The notes under the pieces are model-generated. The model worked only from the letters and a program-made list of their open reading frames with translations, did no database searches and had not been told where the DNA came from. A program made the position numbers and the translations under genes. This document shows positions 27,182 through 44,340 of a DNA stretch of 64,000 nt, in pieces. Source of the DNA: Gammaproteobacteria bacterium (GTDB lineage Bacteria; Pseudomonadota; Gammaproteobacteria; Steroidobacterales; Steroidobacteraceae); assembly GCA_003164785.1 (NCBI GenBank), contig PLUE01000026.1, positions 4,948 through 68,947 on the forward strand, read 5' to 3'. How positions within the stretch are numbered: position 1 is the first letter of the stretch; each line of letters starts with the position of its first letter.

Positions 27182-28273
27182 TCAGCCGTCCTCGTCCGAT
27201 TCGAGTTCGGGCGTCGATCCAAGTTCGCAGATCTCGCGCAAAACCGCGGTGGCAAACTGACCCCGTCCCAGCATGAAGCTGAGCGTCACCGTCGCGCCAT
27301 CGGCTTCGACGAGGAGATCGCGGACGGCGCTGCGCAGCGAGCGCCGTTCCTGCTCCAACCCTTGCGCCGCCAGCAGATCGGCAACGTCCTTGAACTCCTC
27401 GGCGACGGCCCGCTCGTGCTCGAGGGCACGGCCATGCGTCTGCAACTCCCCGCGGCCCCACATCGGCCCCGACGGGTGAATGTCGAAAGCCAGCAGGCGC
27501 CGCTGCAATTCTTCGTCGACCGCGGTCACCTGGAAATGGCTTCCGCTGCCATCCAGGCTGGCCAGGTCGCCGGGCGCCAGCTGCGACCAGTCGCCGGCCT
27601 CGACACGACGTGACAGGAGCGCATTGAAGATCATCGAGCGCGCCGCGGACAGCGCGAAGCCGCGCTCGGCCCGGCCGCCCGGAACATGGCCCGTCTGCAG
27701 CCATGCGGCGACGCGATCGAGATTGTAGCCATCACGCCCAAACCGCTGCGGACCGAAATAGTTTGGCACGCCATGCGTCCGCAGCGTCGCCAGTTTCAGC
27801 TCCAGCTGTTCGCGCGACCACGCCACCTTGCGCAGCCGGATCACGAAGCGATTGCCCGTCAGCGCACCGCGCTTCAACTTGCGGGTGTTGCCCTGGACGT
27901 CCAGCACGCGAAACTCGGTCGTGTGCACGCTGCGCCAGAAGTCGGCGGTGGTGGCGAGTACGGGCACGCTGAACCATTGGACGGTGATCGCCTGTCGATC
28001 CTTGAGCCCCGCATAGCCCACGTCATGCGCCGGCACTGCGGCGATTCGCGCAATCTCGGCGGCGACCCAGCGCGTGTTCGCCGCCCGCTTCTCGACCCGC
28101 AGCAGCCAGTGAGGGCCGCTTCCCGAAGGGACGAACGACAGCTGTTCCTCGACACGAAAATCCTCGGGTTGAGCCTTCAGTTCGGCCGGCGGCAGCGGCG
28201 CGCCGTGGGCTCGCGCCGGATTCAGCGCGGCTCGAGTCCAGAAATCGGCACGCCTGCCGTGCGATCCGCTCAC
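27182..28273 (-). CDS. truD: tRNA pseudouridine(13) synthase TruD
   Basis: Modifies U13 of tRNA-Glu; 363 residues from the GTG at 28273, which overlaps the ispF stop as GTGA. The catalytic aspartate is Asp92 in GLKDRQA. PEDFRVEE near the start and the NYFGPQRFG, RFGRDGYN region are TruD-specific. It belongs to the conserved ftsB-ispD-ispF-truD string. Confidence 0.96.
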   Translation of the reverse strand: MSGSHGRRADFWTRAALNPARAHGAPLPPAELKAQPEDFRVEEQLSFVPSGSGPHWLLRVEKRAANTRWVAAEIARIAAVPAHDVGYAGLKDRQAITVQWFSVPVLATTADFWRSVHTTEFRVLDVQGNTRKLKRGALTGNRFVIRLRKVAWSREQLELKLATLRTHGVPNYFGPQRFGRDGYNLDRVAAWLQTGHVPGGRAERGFALSAARSMIFNALLSRRVEAGDWSQLAPGDLASLDGSGSHFQVTAVDEELQRRLLAFDIHPSGPMWGRGELQTHGRALEHERAVAEEFKDVADLLAAQGLEQERRSLRSAVRDLLVEADGATVTLSFMLGRGQFATAVLREICELGSTPELESDEDG

Positions 28274-28749
28274 GACGCCACGGCGTCGAGCAACACCGCG
28301 GCACTCGCCGCCAGACCTTCGCCTCGCCCGATGAATCCGAGCTTCTCGGTGGTGGTCCCCTTGATGTTGATGCGCTGTGCGGGCACGCCGAGATCCGCCG
28401 CCAGATTCTCCGCCATCGCGGCCCGATGCTTCGCAATGCGCGGTGCCTCCGCCATCACCGTGATGTCGGCATTGGCCAGCGCGAGTCCCGCCGCACGCAT
28501 CAGCCTGGCAACCTCGCGCAGGAACACGCGGCTGTCGGCCCCACGGTAACGGGGGTCGCTGTCCGGAAAGTGCTGGCCGATGTCGCCTTCGCCGAGCGCG
28601 CCCAGCACCGCGTCGCACAGCGCGTGGATGACGACGTCGCCATCCGAATGGGCGACGATGCCCCTGGGGTAGTCGATCCTGACGCCGCCCAACACGACGT
28701 GGTCGCCTTCGCCGAACGCGTGGACATCGAATCCTTGGCCGATCCGCAT
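28270..28749 (-). CDS. ispF: 2-C-methyl-D-erythritol 2,4-cyclodiphosphate synthase
   Basis: Fifth enzyme of the MEP isoprenoid pathway, 159 residues. The zinc ligands Asp8 and His10 (FDVH) and the loop AHSDGDVVIHALCDA are present, as is the ITVMAEAP segment. It follows ispD by a single base, so the two MEP enzymes are tightly coupled. Confidence 0.98.
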   Translation of the reverse strand: MRIGQGFDVHAFGEGDHVVLGGVRIDYPRGIVAHSDGDVVIHALCDAVLGALGEGDIGQHFPDSDPRYRGADSRVFLREVARLMRAAGLALANADITVMAEAPRIAKHRAAMAENLAADLGVPAQRINIKGTTTEKLGFIGRGEGLAASAAVLLDAVAS

Positions 28750-28750
28750 C

Positions 28751-29512
28751 TTAATGTGTCTCCGTGCTTTTCAAGATCGCCTCAGCCATGGGTAAATCCT
28801 CGGCCCGGGTGACCTTGATGTTGAAGGGTGAGCCGCGCACCAGCTTGGCAGGAAGTCCGAGCCGCTCCATCGCCTGCGCTTCGTCGGTTACCGCCAGACC
28901 CAGCCGGATCACGTCATCGAGCGCCTGCTTCAGCCGGGCGAACCCGAACATCTGCGGCGTCAGCGCCCGCCAGAGTCCGTCGCGATCGACCGTGTCCACC
29001 GCAATGCCCCCGCGTTCGCGCTTGACGGTGTCGACCACCGGGCAGGCCAGCAGCGCCCCATTGGTGGTCTCGAGAGAGGCGTTCGGCCCCGCCTCCACGG
29101 CATCGATGAGCGCGGCAAGATCCACCGAGGTCAAGCAAGGTCGGGCGGCATCGTGGACGAGAACCCAATCGTCGGCCGCCGCCTGCCCGTCCAGCGCCTT
29201 GAGCCCCGCGACCACCGAATCCTGTCGGCTCGTGCCGCCCAGGGTGGTCTGCAGCTTGGCGCTGGCCGACGGCTTCGACCGCGCGAGGGATTTCACCACG
29301 TCCGGCCAATGCCGGTCGTCGGGAGACAAGGCGATGACGATGCCCTGCACACGCGGCTCGAGCAGCAGCGCGGCCAACGACCATTCGATGACGGTGGCAC
29401 CCAGCAGCGGAGCATATTGCTTCGGAGCGCCGGCGAGTTGTGCGGAATCGAAGCGGGCTCCCCGCCCCGCGGCGGGAACGACGGCCCACACGCGCCGTGC
29501 CGGAGAACTCAC
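28751..29512 (-). CDS. ispD: 2-C-methyl-D-erythritol 4-phosphate cytidylyltransferase
   Basis: Third enzyme of the MEP pathway, using CTP; 253 residues. The nucleotide loop VVPAAGRGARF and the later VHDAARPCL are the expected signatures. The GTG start overlaps the ftsB stop (GTGA). CTP synthase (pyrG) is encoded upstream in the same gene string. Confidence 0.97.
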   Translation of the reverse strand: MSSPARRVWAVVPAAGRGARFDSAQLAGAPKQYAPLLGATVIEWSLAALLLEPRVQGIVIALSPDDRHWPDVVKSLARSKPSASAKLQTTLGGTSRQDSVVAGLKALDGQAAADDWVLVHDAARPCLTSVDLAALIDAVEAGPNASLETTNGALLACPVVDTVKRERGGIAVDTVDRDGLWRALTPQMFGFARLKQALDDVIRLGLAVTDEAQAMERLGLPAKLVRGSPFNIKVTRAEDLPMAEAILKSTETH

Positions 29513-29832
29513 CGGGCGCGAGCGGTAATGCCGGTCGCGGGTGCGGCGGGCGCGGGCGTGGCCGCTGTCACGACTTGGTAGAAGGTTTCGCTGCTGCCGA
29601 CCATGCCCAACTCGCTGCGTGCGCGCTCCTCGAGCGCGGTGAGCCCGACCTTGAGGTCGTTGACTTCGGCAACCAGCTGTCGATTACGCTCGCGCTGCTC
29701 CGAGTTGGCCACGGCTTGCGCATCGACGGCGGCGCTCAAGCGCGAAACCTCGCGCACGCCGTGATCAGACACCCACACACGGTACTGGAGAAGGACGACG
29801 ACGAGACCCAGTATGGTGCAGAAAATCCTCAT
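29509..29832 (-). CDS. ftsB: Cell division protein FtsB
   Basis: Bitopic divisome protein, 107 residues. One membrane helix at about 4-19 is followed by a periplasmic coiled coil (roughly 28-72, rich in Glu, Arg and Leu) that would pair with FtsL. The GMVGSSETFYQVV ending is conserved in the family. A short Ala/Pro/Thr tail follows. It sits between eno and ispD, as in E. coli. Confidence 0.93.
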   Translation of the reverse strand: MRIFCTILGLVVVLLQYRVWVSDHGVREVSRLSAAVDAQAVANSEQRERNRQLVAEVNDLKVGLTALEERARSELGMVGSSETFYQVVTAATPAPAAPATGITARAR

Positions 29833-29874
29833 AAGGACAGGAGCTTAGCACGAACTCCTCAGAAACTGGAATCA

Positions 29875-33649
<3,775 letters not shown>

Positions 33650-33719
33650 TTAAAAGTTTGCCCTGCACGAACTCGCTTAAGTCCAGCGCAAATTCGAGCT
33701 CGGGCCAAATGGAAAGAAT

Positions 33720-33738
33720 GGGAATTCGACGGGAATTC
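33720..33738. repeat. Spaced direct repeat GGGAATTC-N3-GGGAATTC upstream of pyrG
   Basis: Two identical octamers at 33720-33727 and 33731-33738 repeat with an 11-base period. They lie in the 138-base gap between the tilS stop and the pyrG start, about 86 bases upstream of pyrG. The spacing of one helical turn would suit a regulator or polymerase contact. No regulator is known to me for this motif. Confidence 0.45.
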
Positions 33739-33772
33739 AGGTTACCAGAACGCGCCGCGGGCGACAATCGCG

Positions 33773-35116
33773 TTAAGCGACAATCGGCGCGTCTTGCCAC
33801 ACGACGCCCAGGCCCGGAACCTCGGCGCCCACGCACCAGCGGGCGTCCTGCCATAAATCGGCGACCGCCACCAGCGATTCACCGGCATAGACCAACGGCA
33901 ACGCATCACGCATCCATGGCAGGACGCCCAGCGCCTGGCAAAGGTGTTGCACGCTGTGCGTCTTGGCGTGTGGATGCGGCCGCAACGTCTCACCGCCCAC
34001 GCGCCGCCTCACCGTGAGCGTGCCGGGCAGCCGGGATGGATCCAAGCCGCCCCGCTGCGAGCACCAACTTAAGCGGCCCAGAGCGTCGCCCAGCGGCAAT
34101 CGGCTCTCCGGGCTCGGCAACCACGGCACGGGTTCCCCCATTCGCGGCGGCTGCGCCTCGGTCAGAAACAGGCGCTGACGATAACGGCGCAGCGCATGCG
34201 CGCCCCACGCGATTGCCGGAAGATGATCATCCCGTGCGTCGCTGAATTGACGCAGCGCTTCGACCAGTCGTGCGGTTGGGGGAACCGGAACTCCTTGGCA
34301 GCCGATCCAGAAGCGCAGGGCGTTGAGCTGCTGCGCTGCGGTCAGAACGCGCAGGCCCGTCATCGACAATGCGTTGCCGTCGCGCAGCCGCTGCACCGCG
34401 GCCGCGGCCGCTTGATCGAGCAGCGCCTGGGCGTCCGCCATGTGACGGGCCGCGCGGGACAACGCGGCCGGAGCACCGGGCCAGCGCTGCTCGAGCAGCG
34501 GCCAGATTTGCGAGCGCAGGTAGACACGGTCGAAACGCTGATCCTGGTTCATCGGGTCGGTCGTGGCGCTGACGCCGGCCGCTTCTCCGAACCGGAGAAG
34601 ATCGCGCTTCGCGACATCGAGCAGCGGACGCAGGTGCCAGCCTGCACCCAGCGCCCGACACATCGGCATGCCCGACATGCCCTTCAGACCCGCGCCGCGC
34701 AGCAATTGCAGCAGGAGGGTCTCTGCCTGATCCTGAGCGTGATGCGCCGTGAGCAGGCATTCGCCGACCTCGAGCTCACGTGAGAGGCCGAGATAGCGAG
34801 CGTCTCGGGCCGCCGCCTCGAGCGACACACCGGCGGATGAATCCACGGACACCTCGATCACGGTGAGCGGCAGGTCGAGCCGCTCGCAGAGCGCCGCACA
34901 GGCACGACGAAACGCCGCGGCGGCGGCCTGCAGCCCATGATCGACATGCACGGCCCGCACCGGCCATTGCCGAACTGCGGATTTCGGCAGGAGCGCCAGC
35001 GCCGTGGCGAGGCACGCGGAATCCATGCCGCCGCTCAAGGCGACGACCAAGCCGGTCGCCGCGGGCGGCGTGTGGGCCTCCAGCACCGCGCGCAGGGAGG
35101 CCGGCGAGAAACTCAT
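33773..35116 (-). CDS. tilS: tRNA(Ile)-lysidine synthetase
   Basis: Converts C34 of the AUA-reading tRNA-Ile to lysidine; 447 residues. The ATP-pyrophosphatase P-loop is SGGMDS at 28-33. HVDHGLQ and AHHAQDQAETLLLQLLRGAG follow as expected. The C-terminal TilS domains are complete (VRRRVGGETLRP, KHLCQ-like segment). The start codon follows the accA stop with no gap. Confidence 0.96.
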   Translation of the reverse strand: MSFSPASLRAVLEAHTPPAATGLVVALSGGMDSACLATALALLPKSAVRQWPVRAVHVDHGLQAAAAAFRRACAALCERLDLPLTVIEVSVDSSAGVSLEAAARDARYLGLSRELEVGECLLTAHHAQDQAETLLLQLLRGAGLKGMSGMPMCRALGAGWHLRPLLDVAKRDLLRFGEAAGVSATTDPMNQDQRFDRVYLRSQIWPLLEQRWPGAPAALSRAARHMADAQALLDQAAAAAVQRLRDGNALSMTGLRVLTAAQQLNALRFWIGCQGVPVPPTARLVEALRQFSDARDDHLPAIAWGAHALRRYRQRLFLTEAQPPRMGEPVPWLPSPESRLPLGDALGRLSWCSQRGGLDPSRLPGTLTVRRRVGGETLRPHPHAKTHSVQHLCQALGVLPWMRDALPLVYAGESLVAVADLWQDARWCVGAEVPGLGVVWQDAPIVA

Positions 35117-36066
35117 CTAGCCTTCGCGAAACACGCCAAAGCTGCGCAAACGCGCCTGGCGCGCATCGAGCAGCGTCGTCACAGGTTGGTTGCACAGCTC
35201 CGCCAAGTGCTTGATCATGCTCTGCTTGACCGTCTCGGCCATGGTGTGCGGATCGCGATGGGCGCCGCCATGCGGCTCCTTCAACACCTCGTCCACCAGC
35301 CCCAGCTTCTTGAGCCGTTCGGCGGTTCCGCCCATGGCGTCGGCGGCGATTTCCTTCTTGTCGGTGCTCTTCCAGAGAATGGAAGCACAGCTCTCCGGCG
35401 AAATCACGCCGTACACGCTGAATTGCAGCATCACCAACCGGTCACAGACGCCGATGGCCAGTGCGCCGCCGGAGCCGCCCTCGCCGATGACCACGCTCAG
35501 CACCGGCGCGGCAAGATTCGACATCTCGAACAGATTGCGGGCGATGGCCTCGCTCTGACCACGTTCCTCGGAGCCGATGCCCGGATAGGCGCCGGGCGTG
35601 TCGATCAGCGTGACCACCGGAATGCGGAAGCGCTCGGCCATGCGCATCAGCCGCAGCGCCTTCCGGTAGCCTTCCGGCTTCGGCATGCCATAATTGCGGC
35701 GCACGCGTTCCTTGGTGTCACGGCCTTTCTGCTGCCCGATCAGCATCACGGGCATGCCTTCGAGACGCGCCAGACCACCCACGATGGCGAGGTCGTCGCT
35801 GTACATGCGATCGCCGTGCAGTTCGTGCCAGTCGGTGAAGATCATGGACACGTAGTCCAGCGTGTACGGCCGCTGTGGATGGCGCGCCAACTGCGTGATC
35901 TGCCAGGGAGACAAGTTCGAGAATATGCTGCTGGTCAGCGCCTTGCTCTTGGACTGAAGCCGCTTGATCTCCTCGGAGATGTTGACGCTCGAGTCGCTCC
36001 CTAAGAATTTGAGCTCCTCGATCTTCGCTTCGAGTTCGGCAATCGGTTGTTCGAATTCCAGAAAAT

Positions 36067-36076
<10 letters not shown>
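35117..36076 (-). CDS. accA: Acetyl-CoA carboxylase carboxyltransferase subunit alpha
   Basis: Part of the first committed step of fatty acid synthesis; 319 residues, identical in length to E. coli Acc[20 protein letters not shown] aligns with the family start, so ATG 36076 is preferred over ATG 36070. Acetyl-CoA-site loops ([25 protein letters not shown]) are present. It overlaps the end of dnaE by 10 bases. Confidence 0.97.
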
Positions 36077-39582
<3,506 letters not shown>

Positions 39583-39585
39583 CGC

Positions 39586-40239
39586 TCAACACTCCAGCTC
39601 GAGTTCAGGATCCCACCCCAAGTCGGGCTCCCAATCCTCGGTTTCACATTGCAAGCCCACCGGAGCAAACGAGCGCCGATGTAGCGGACACGGTCCATGC
39701 TCGATCAAGAGTCGACGGTGCAACGCGGTCGCGTAGCCCTTGTGGCTTGCGAAAGCATATTCAGGGTAGATCGCATGCATCTGATTCATATAGTGATCTC
39801 GAGCAGTTTTTGCCAAGATCGACGCCGCGCTGATGGCCGCCTCCGTCGCATCGCCACCGATGATCGCATGCGCGCGGATCTCGCGCCCGAAACCCGTCAA
39901 CTGGGGCAGACGATTCCCGTCCACGAGGAGCACGTCCGGACAGCACGTCATGGCCAGGACCGCGCGACGCATCGCCAGAAACGTGGCATGCAGAATATTC
40001 AGGGAGTCGATCTCGGCCGGATCGGCCCAGCCGATGCCGAAGCACAGGGCGCGCCGACGGATCGTCACGCTCAAAGCCGACCTCGTCTCGGCGCTCAGCA
40101 CCTTGGAATCCGCAACGCCGACGATCGGTCTGCCCGGCCGCAGGATCACCGCGGCGGCGACGACCGGCCCCGCGAGCGGCCCGCGCCCCGCCTCATCCAC
40201 ACCGGCGACGAGCCGCCGTGCCCGGGGACTGGTCATCAT
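39586..40239 (-). CDS. rnhB: Ribonuclease HII
   Basis: Removes ribonucleotides from DNA; 217 residues. The catalytic Asp15-Glu16 pair is in [19 protein letters not shown] and the later [15 protein letters not shown] segments are typical. Two consecutive ATGs (40239, 40236) overlap the lpxB stop. It ends in an acidic tail rich in Glu and Trp-Asp pairs, which is a little unusual. Confidence 0.96.
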   Translation of the reverse strand: MMTSPRARRLVAGVDEAGRGPLAGPVVAAAVILRPGRPIVGVADSKVLSAETRSALSVTIRRRALCFGIGWADPAEIDSLNILHATFLAMRRAVLAMTCCPDVLLVDGNRLPQLTGFGREIRAHAIIGGDATEAAISAASILAKTARDHYMNQMHAIYPEYAFASHKGYATALHRRLLIEHGPCPLHRRSFAPVGLQCETEDWEPDLGWDPELELEC

Positions 40240-41414
40240 GCCGACGCACCCGCCGCGGACCGCCGGCGCGTCGCGACCAGCGCCATCACGGCCCGGGCGG
40301 CCAAGGCGCTCGCATCGCGTTTCAAATCCATATGGATCCGCAGGAACTCATGCTCCAGTTCCTCGCGCCGCGGCGTATCGTCAAGCCACATCAAGAGCTC
40401 CGCTCCGATCGACTCCGGAACAATCTCATCCTGAAAATACTCGCCGACGACGCGCCGATCCGCAAGTAGATTTGGCTGCGCAAAAAACTTCGATTTCACC
40501 AGATTCAGCCGACGCAATATCCAGGCCGTGATGGCGCCCAGCCGGTACACCACCACCATCGGCCTTTTGCATAGTGCCGCCTCCAAACTGGCGGTCCCGG
40601 AAGCCACCAGGACGGCGTTCGAGGCAATCAGGGCGGCCTGTGCTTGGCCCACCAGCAATCGTATCTGCACCTGCGGCGCGATGCGCTGCAGCGCCTTGGC
40701 GAATATCTCCCGCGCGACAGGCGTCGCCATCGGCGCGACGAACACCAGCCCGGGCCGTTGGGCCGCCATCCAGCGCGCCGTCAGGGCAAAGTCGCCGGCC
40801 AGCCGCGCCACCTCGCCGCGGCGGCTGCCCGGCAGCAGGGCAACGACCGCAGCATCCGCCGGCAACCCAAGCGCCGCCCGCGCGGCGCCGCGGTCCACGG
40901 TGAGCGGTATGGCGTCCGCCAGCGGATGCCCGACGAATTCGGCCGGTACGCGCTGGCTTTCGTAGAAGCGCTTTTCGAAGGGCAACAGACACAGCACCAG
41001 ATCCACCGCCTCGTGAATGGTGTGGACACGGCCCTGCCGCCACGCCCACACCTGCGGGCTGACGTATTGGACGGTCGGTATGCCGGCGGCGTGCAAGCCG
41101 CGCGCGATGCGAAGATTGCTGTCGGGCGCGTCGATGCCGATGAACACGTCCGGCCGGACGGCGATGAAGGAACGTCGCAGTCGAGCCAGCAGACGCATCA
41201 GACGCGGCAGATCGCGCAGGACGTCGACCAGCCCCATCACGGCCAGCGACTCGGAGGGCTCCCACACCTCACATCCCGCGGCTTGCATCTTCGGGCCCGC
41301 GACGCCGAAGAATTCGGCATCGGGTTCCAGGCGCCGCAGCGCCTGTATCAACCCAGCTCCGAGCGTGTCCCCGGATGCTTCACCCGCCACCAGACCCACC
41401 CGCAGCCGCGCCAT
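40236..41414 (-). CDS. lpxB: Lipid-A-disaccharide synthase
   Basis: Joins UDP-2,3-diacylglucosamine and lipid X in lipid A synthesis; 392 residues, a peripheral glycosyltransferase of the GT19 family. [18 protein letters not shown] at the start, [19 protein letters not shown], and LPGSRRGEV are LpxB signatures. It follows lpxA by three bases. Confidence 0.97.
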   Translation of the reverse strand: MARLRVGLVAGEASGDTLGAGLIQALRRLEPDAEFFGVAGPKMQAAGCEVWEPSESLAVMGLVDVLRDLPRLMRLLARLRRSFIAVRPDVFIGIDAPDSNLRIARGLHAAGIPTVQYVSPQVWAWRQGRVHTIHEAVDLVLCLLPFEKRFYESQRVPAEFVGHPLADAIPLTVDRGAARAALGLPADAAVVALLPGSRRGEVARLAGDFALTARWMAAQRPGLVFVAPMATPVAREIFAKALQRIAPQVQIRLLVGQAQAALIASNAVLVASGTASLEAALCKRPMVVVYRLGAITAWILRRLNLVKSKFFAQPNLLADRRVVGEYFQDEIVPESIGAELLMWLDDTPRREELEHEFLRIHMDLKRDASALAARAVMALVATRRRSAAGASA

Positions 41415-41417
41415 GAT

Positions 41418-42188
41418 CTAGCGAACGATGCTGCGAGAGCTGCGCTTGATGAAGTCGACGAAGGCGCGGATTTCAGGCTGGGTCGCGGCGGCGATCTCCA
41501 GCTGTTCCATGGCCACCTTGAGTTTCAGTCCGGAGCGATACAGCATCCGGTAGGCACGACGCACGTTGAGCACCTGCTCGTCGGTGAACCCGCGCCGCCG
41601 CAGCCCCACCGCGTTGATGCTGTGAGGCTTGGCCGGTTGACCGACCGCCATCACGTACGGCGGCACATCACGTGTCACGGCCGCGTTGTTGGCGATGAAG
41701 CAGTGAACTCCCACCTTGGTGAATTGATGGACGGCGGACAATCCGCCCAGGATCGCAAAATCGCCGATCTCGACATGGCCCCCCAAGGTGGCGACGTTCG
41801 ACATCACGATCTGATTCCCGACCCGGCAGTCATGGGCGACGTGGGAATAGGCCATGAACAAATTGTCGTCTCCGATGCGGGTGACGCCATCCCCGTGGAT
41901 GGTGCCGCGATTGATCGTCACGGACTCGCGGATCACGTTGCGATCTCCGATCTGCAACCGGGTCGGCTCACCCTTGTACTTCTTGTCCTGCGGCGCCTCG
42001 CCCAATGAAGCGAATTGGAAAATCTTGTTGCCCGCGCCGATTCTGGTATGACCGCCGATGACCACGTGCGGCCCGATCCAGGTGCCCGCGCCGATCACGA
42101 CGTCTGCGCCGATGACACTATAAGGCCCGATCTCCACATCAGCCGCGATTTCCGCCTGCGGCGAAATCACCGCGCGCGCATCGATCAT
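41418..42188 (-). CDS. lpxA: UDP-N-acetylglucosamine acyltransferase LpxA
   Basis: First enzyme of lipid A synthesis; 256 residues. A left-handed beta helix built from hexapeptide repeats (residues about 1-185, recurring I/V-G-A/P pattern) is followed by a helical C-terminus. The catalytic histidine is His119 in YSHVAHDC. The long upstream open frame is fabZ out of phase; the ATG at 42188 overlaps the fabZ stop by four bases. Confidence 0.97.
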   Translation of the reverse strand: MIDARAVISPQAEIAADVEIGPYSVIGADVVIGAGTWIGPHVVIGGHTRIGAGNKIFQFASLGEAPQDKKYKGEPTRLQIGDRNVIRESVTINRGTIHGDGVTRIGDDNLFMAYSHVAHDCRVGNQIVMSNVATLGGHVEIGDFAILGGLSAVHQFTKVGVHCFIANNAAVTRDVPPYVMAVGQPAKPHSINAVGLRRRGFTDEQVLNVRRAYRMLYRSGLKLKVAMEQLEIAAATQPEIRAFVDFIKRSSRSIVR

Positions 42189-42700
42189 CCCGGCTCTCCC
42201 GACACCGGCATCGCCTCGCCGGTCGCCGGCGCCTTGGGGGTGGTCGATTTCGTCTCCGGCGCCACCATGATTTCGGCGCTCGCCACTTCCTTGCCGTCGA
42301 CCTCTGCCACCCCGTGGAACTTCCAGATCCCCTTGAAGGAGCGCAACAACGTCACCTTCAGGATCAGCTGGTCCCCGGGCTCGACCGGCTTGCGGAAACG
42401 CGCCTTGTCGATCGCGACGAAATAGAAGCGGGTGTCCGTGGTGGGGATGACATCGACCGTGCGGAACGCGAGGATGCCCGACGCCTGCGCCAGCGCCTCG
42501 ATGATGAGGACCCCCGGCATGAGCGGCCGGTGGGGAAAGTGTCCCGTGAAGAACGGCTCGTTGTAAGTCACGTTCTTCAACGCACGGATGTACTTCCCCG
42601 CCACGCATTCGAGTACACGGTCGACCAGCAACATGGGATATCGATGCGGCAGCTGCCGCATGATCGCTTCGATATCCATCGTGACGGGTTCTGCCATCAT
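42185..42700 (-). CDS. fabZ: 3-hydroxyacyl-ACP dehydratase FabZ
   Basis: Dehydrates 3-hydroxyacyl-ACP in fatty acid synthesis; 171 residues. The hot-dog fold active site is His54 (GHFPHRP) and Glu68 (LIIEALAQ). Compared with the usual length of about 150 it carries an extra Pro/Thr/Ala-rich tail of about 20 residues. It competes with LpxA and LpxD for hydroxyacyl-ACP, and is encoded between them. Confidence 0.97.
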   Translation of the reverse strand: MMAEPVTMDIEAIMRQLPHRYPMLLVDRVLECVAGKYIRALKNVTYNEPFFTGHFPHRPLMPGVLIIEALAQASGILAFRTVDVIPTTDTRFYFVAIDKARFRKPVEPGDQLILKVTLLRSFKGIWKFHGVAEVDGKEVASAEIMVAPETKSTTPKAPATGEAMPVSGEPG

Positions 42701-43695
42701 CGCTCCTTTTCACCGAATCGTCGTAAGTGGGCCACCATGCGCCGCCATGCCCGCGTCTCGACCGTCGGCATGCCGCTCGAGTAGCTTCCCGAATGCCTGA
42801 TCGAGGCGCTCACCAAGCTGCACCCGGTCACGGACACATCATCCGCAATCGTCAAATGCCCCGCAAAACCCACCATGCCGCCGATCATGCAGCGCCGACC
42901 GATGACCGTGCTGCCCGAGATGCCGGTGCAGGCCGCGATGGCCGTGTGTGCACCAATGACCACGTTATGGCCGACCTGAATCTGATTATCCAACTTGACG
43001 CCGTCCTCGATGACCGTGTCCTCGATGGCGCCCCGGTCGACCGTGGTGTTGGCGCCGATCTCCACGTCATCGCCAATCCGCACGCTGCCCACCTGGGGCA
43101 CCTTGACCCAGGTACCCTCGTCGGGCGCGAACCCGAAGCCATCGGCGCCGATGACGGCGCCGGTGTGCACGATGCATCTTTGGCCTATCTGCACTGCGGC
43201 ATACAAGGTCACGCGCGGCATCAGCCGCGAATCGGCCCCGATGCGCGCACCAGCAAGAACAGTGCATCCCGCTCCGAGTTCGACGCGCTCGCCCACTTGA
43301 GCACCCGCCTCGATCACGCAGAAAGGCCCCACGGACGCCGACGATGCGATGCGCGCGGTGTCTGCCACCACGGCGCTCGGGTGGACTCCCGGCGTCGCCG
43401 TCGGCTGCGGATGCAGCAGCGTCGCGATGCGCGCAAAACTGAGATGAGGATTCGCGCCGATGAGCGCGGCCGCCGGGCAGGCCTCGGCATCGCCCGCACT
43501 CAAGACGATCGCCGTGGCATGCGATGCGCTGAGATGCTTGCGCGCCCGCGAGTTGGCCAGAAAACTGAGCGAGCCCGGCATGGCACCGGACAGCGTCGCG
43601 ACATGCGACACCCGCAATGCGGGGTCGCCGCGCAACTCCAACCCGAAGCGCACCGCCAACTCGCCCAGGCTGAACTCCCTGTTCACGTCGCGCAC
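42697..43695 (-). CDS. lpxD: UDP-3-O-(3-hydroxyacyl)glucosamine N-acyltransferase LpxD
   Basis: Third step of lipid A synthesis; 332 residues. An N-terminal substrate-binding domain ([11 protein letters not shown]) precedes the hexapeptide beta helix (about 105-290). [18 protein letters not shown] and the catalytic His region [11 protein letters not shown] are clear. The start is GTG; a second GTG three codons later is equally possible. It is 31 bases downstream of ompH. Confidence 0.97.
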   Translation of the reverse strand: MRDVNREFSLGELAVRFGLELRGDPALRVSHVATLSGAMPGSLSFLANSRARKHLSASHATAIVLSAGDAEACPAAALIGANPHLSFARIATLLHPQPTATPGVHPSAVVADTARIASSASVGPFCVIEAGAQVGERVELGAGCTVLAGARIGADSRLMPRVTLYAAVQIGQRCIVHTGAVIGADGFGFAPDEGTWVKVPQVGSVRIGDDVEIGANTTVDRGAIEDTVIEDGVKLDNQIQVGHNVVIGAHTAIAACTGISGSTVIGRRCMIGGMVGFAGHLTIADDVSVTGCSLVSASIRHSGSYSSGMPTVETRAWRRMVAHLRRFGEKER

Positions 43696-43726
43696 AGCGT
43701 CGAGTGCGTCGGCTACCTAAGCGAAC

Positions 43727-44293
43727 TTACTTGGGCGGGGTGGCAGGCTTCGCCGCCGCGGGCGCCGCCGGCAAAGTCGCCGGCTTGGTTGCCAGCACGG
43801 CCAGCACGTTTGCCGTGATGTCGAGCGGGCCCTTCGCGAAGAATACGCCGTCGCCCAATACCAGATCATAGCCCTGGGCATTGCCGTAGGCCTGGATCTC
43901 GGTCACCAGGTAGCGCTGCACCTTGCCGATCTCCTCGTTGCGACGTGTGGAGGCGTCGTCTTGGAATTCGCCGGCCTTGCGCGAAAACTCACGCTGCTGG
44001 TCGCGCAGGGTCTTCTCGGCCTTTGCACGATCGGCTTCCGACATGACGGCGCCTTCTTTCTGCAACTTCTCGTCTTTCGCCTTGAGATCGTTCTGCAGGG
44101 TCAACAACTCCCGGCGGCGCGGTGCAAACTCGTTCTCGAGCGACGCCATGGCAGTCTTGGTCTGCGGCGCTTCCTCCAGCAACTTCTGGAAATTCACGAC
44201 GCCCATTTTGACTTCCGCGCTGGCTTGCTGCGCGCCCAAAAGACCGCACAAACAAAGGGCCAGGAACGGAATGCTGCGATTGAAAGTCGACAT
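43727..44293 (-). CDS. skp: OmpH/Skp periplasmic chaperone
   Basis: Holds outer-membrane proteins in solution on the way to BamA; 188 residues. A signal peptide of about 26 residues ends in ASA. A long charged coiled-coil region (about 45-140: heptads rich in Lys, Glu, Leu) corresponds to the Skp tentacles. A Pro/Ala/Lys-rich tail follows. The frame is open upstream into bamA, but the signal peptide fixes ATG 44293. Confidence 0.93.
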   Translation of the reverse strand: MSTFNRSIPFLALCLCGLLGAQQASAEVKMGVVNFQKLLEEAPQTKTAMASLENEFAPRRRELLTLQNDLKAKDEKLQKEGAVMSEADRAKAEKTLRDQQREFSRKAGEFQDDASTRRNEEIGKVQRYLVTEIQAYGNAQGYDLVLGDGVFFAKGPLDITANVLAVLATKPATLPAAPAAAKPATPPK

Positions 44294-44321
44294 GTTGATG
44301 TTTAGGACCTCGAGTGATAGC

Positions 44322-44340
44322 CGGTCAAAACGCTTGACCG
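44322..44340 (-). other. Hairpin across the bamA stop codon
   Basis: CGGTCAA and TTGACCG form a perfect 7-bp stem around a 5-base loop. The bamA stop lies in the 3' arm (minus strand reading CAAGCGTTTTGACC). No T tract follows, so it is not a standard terminator. It could be an mRNA-stability or processing element between bamA and ompH, or partly chance because the conserved C-terminal Phe codon is in it. Confidence 0.4.
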
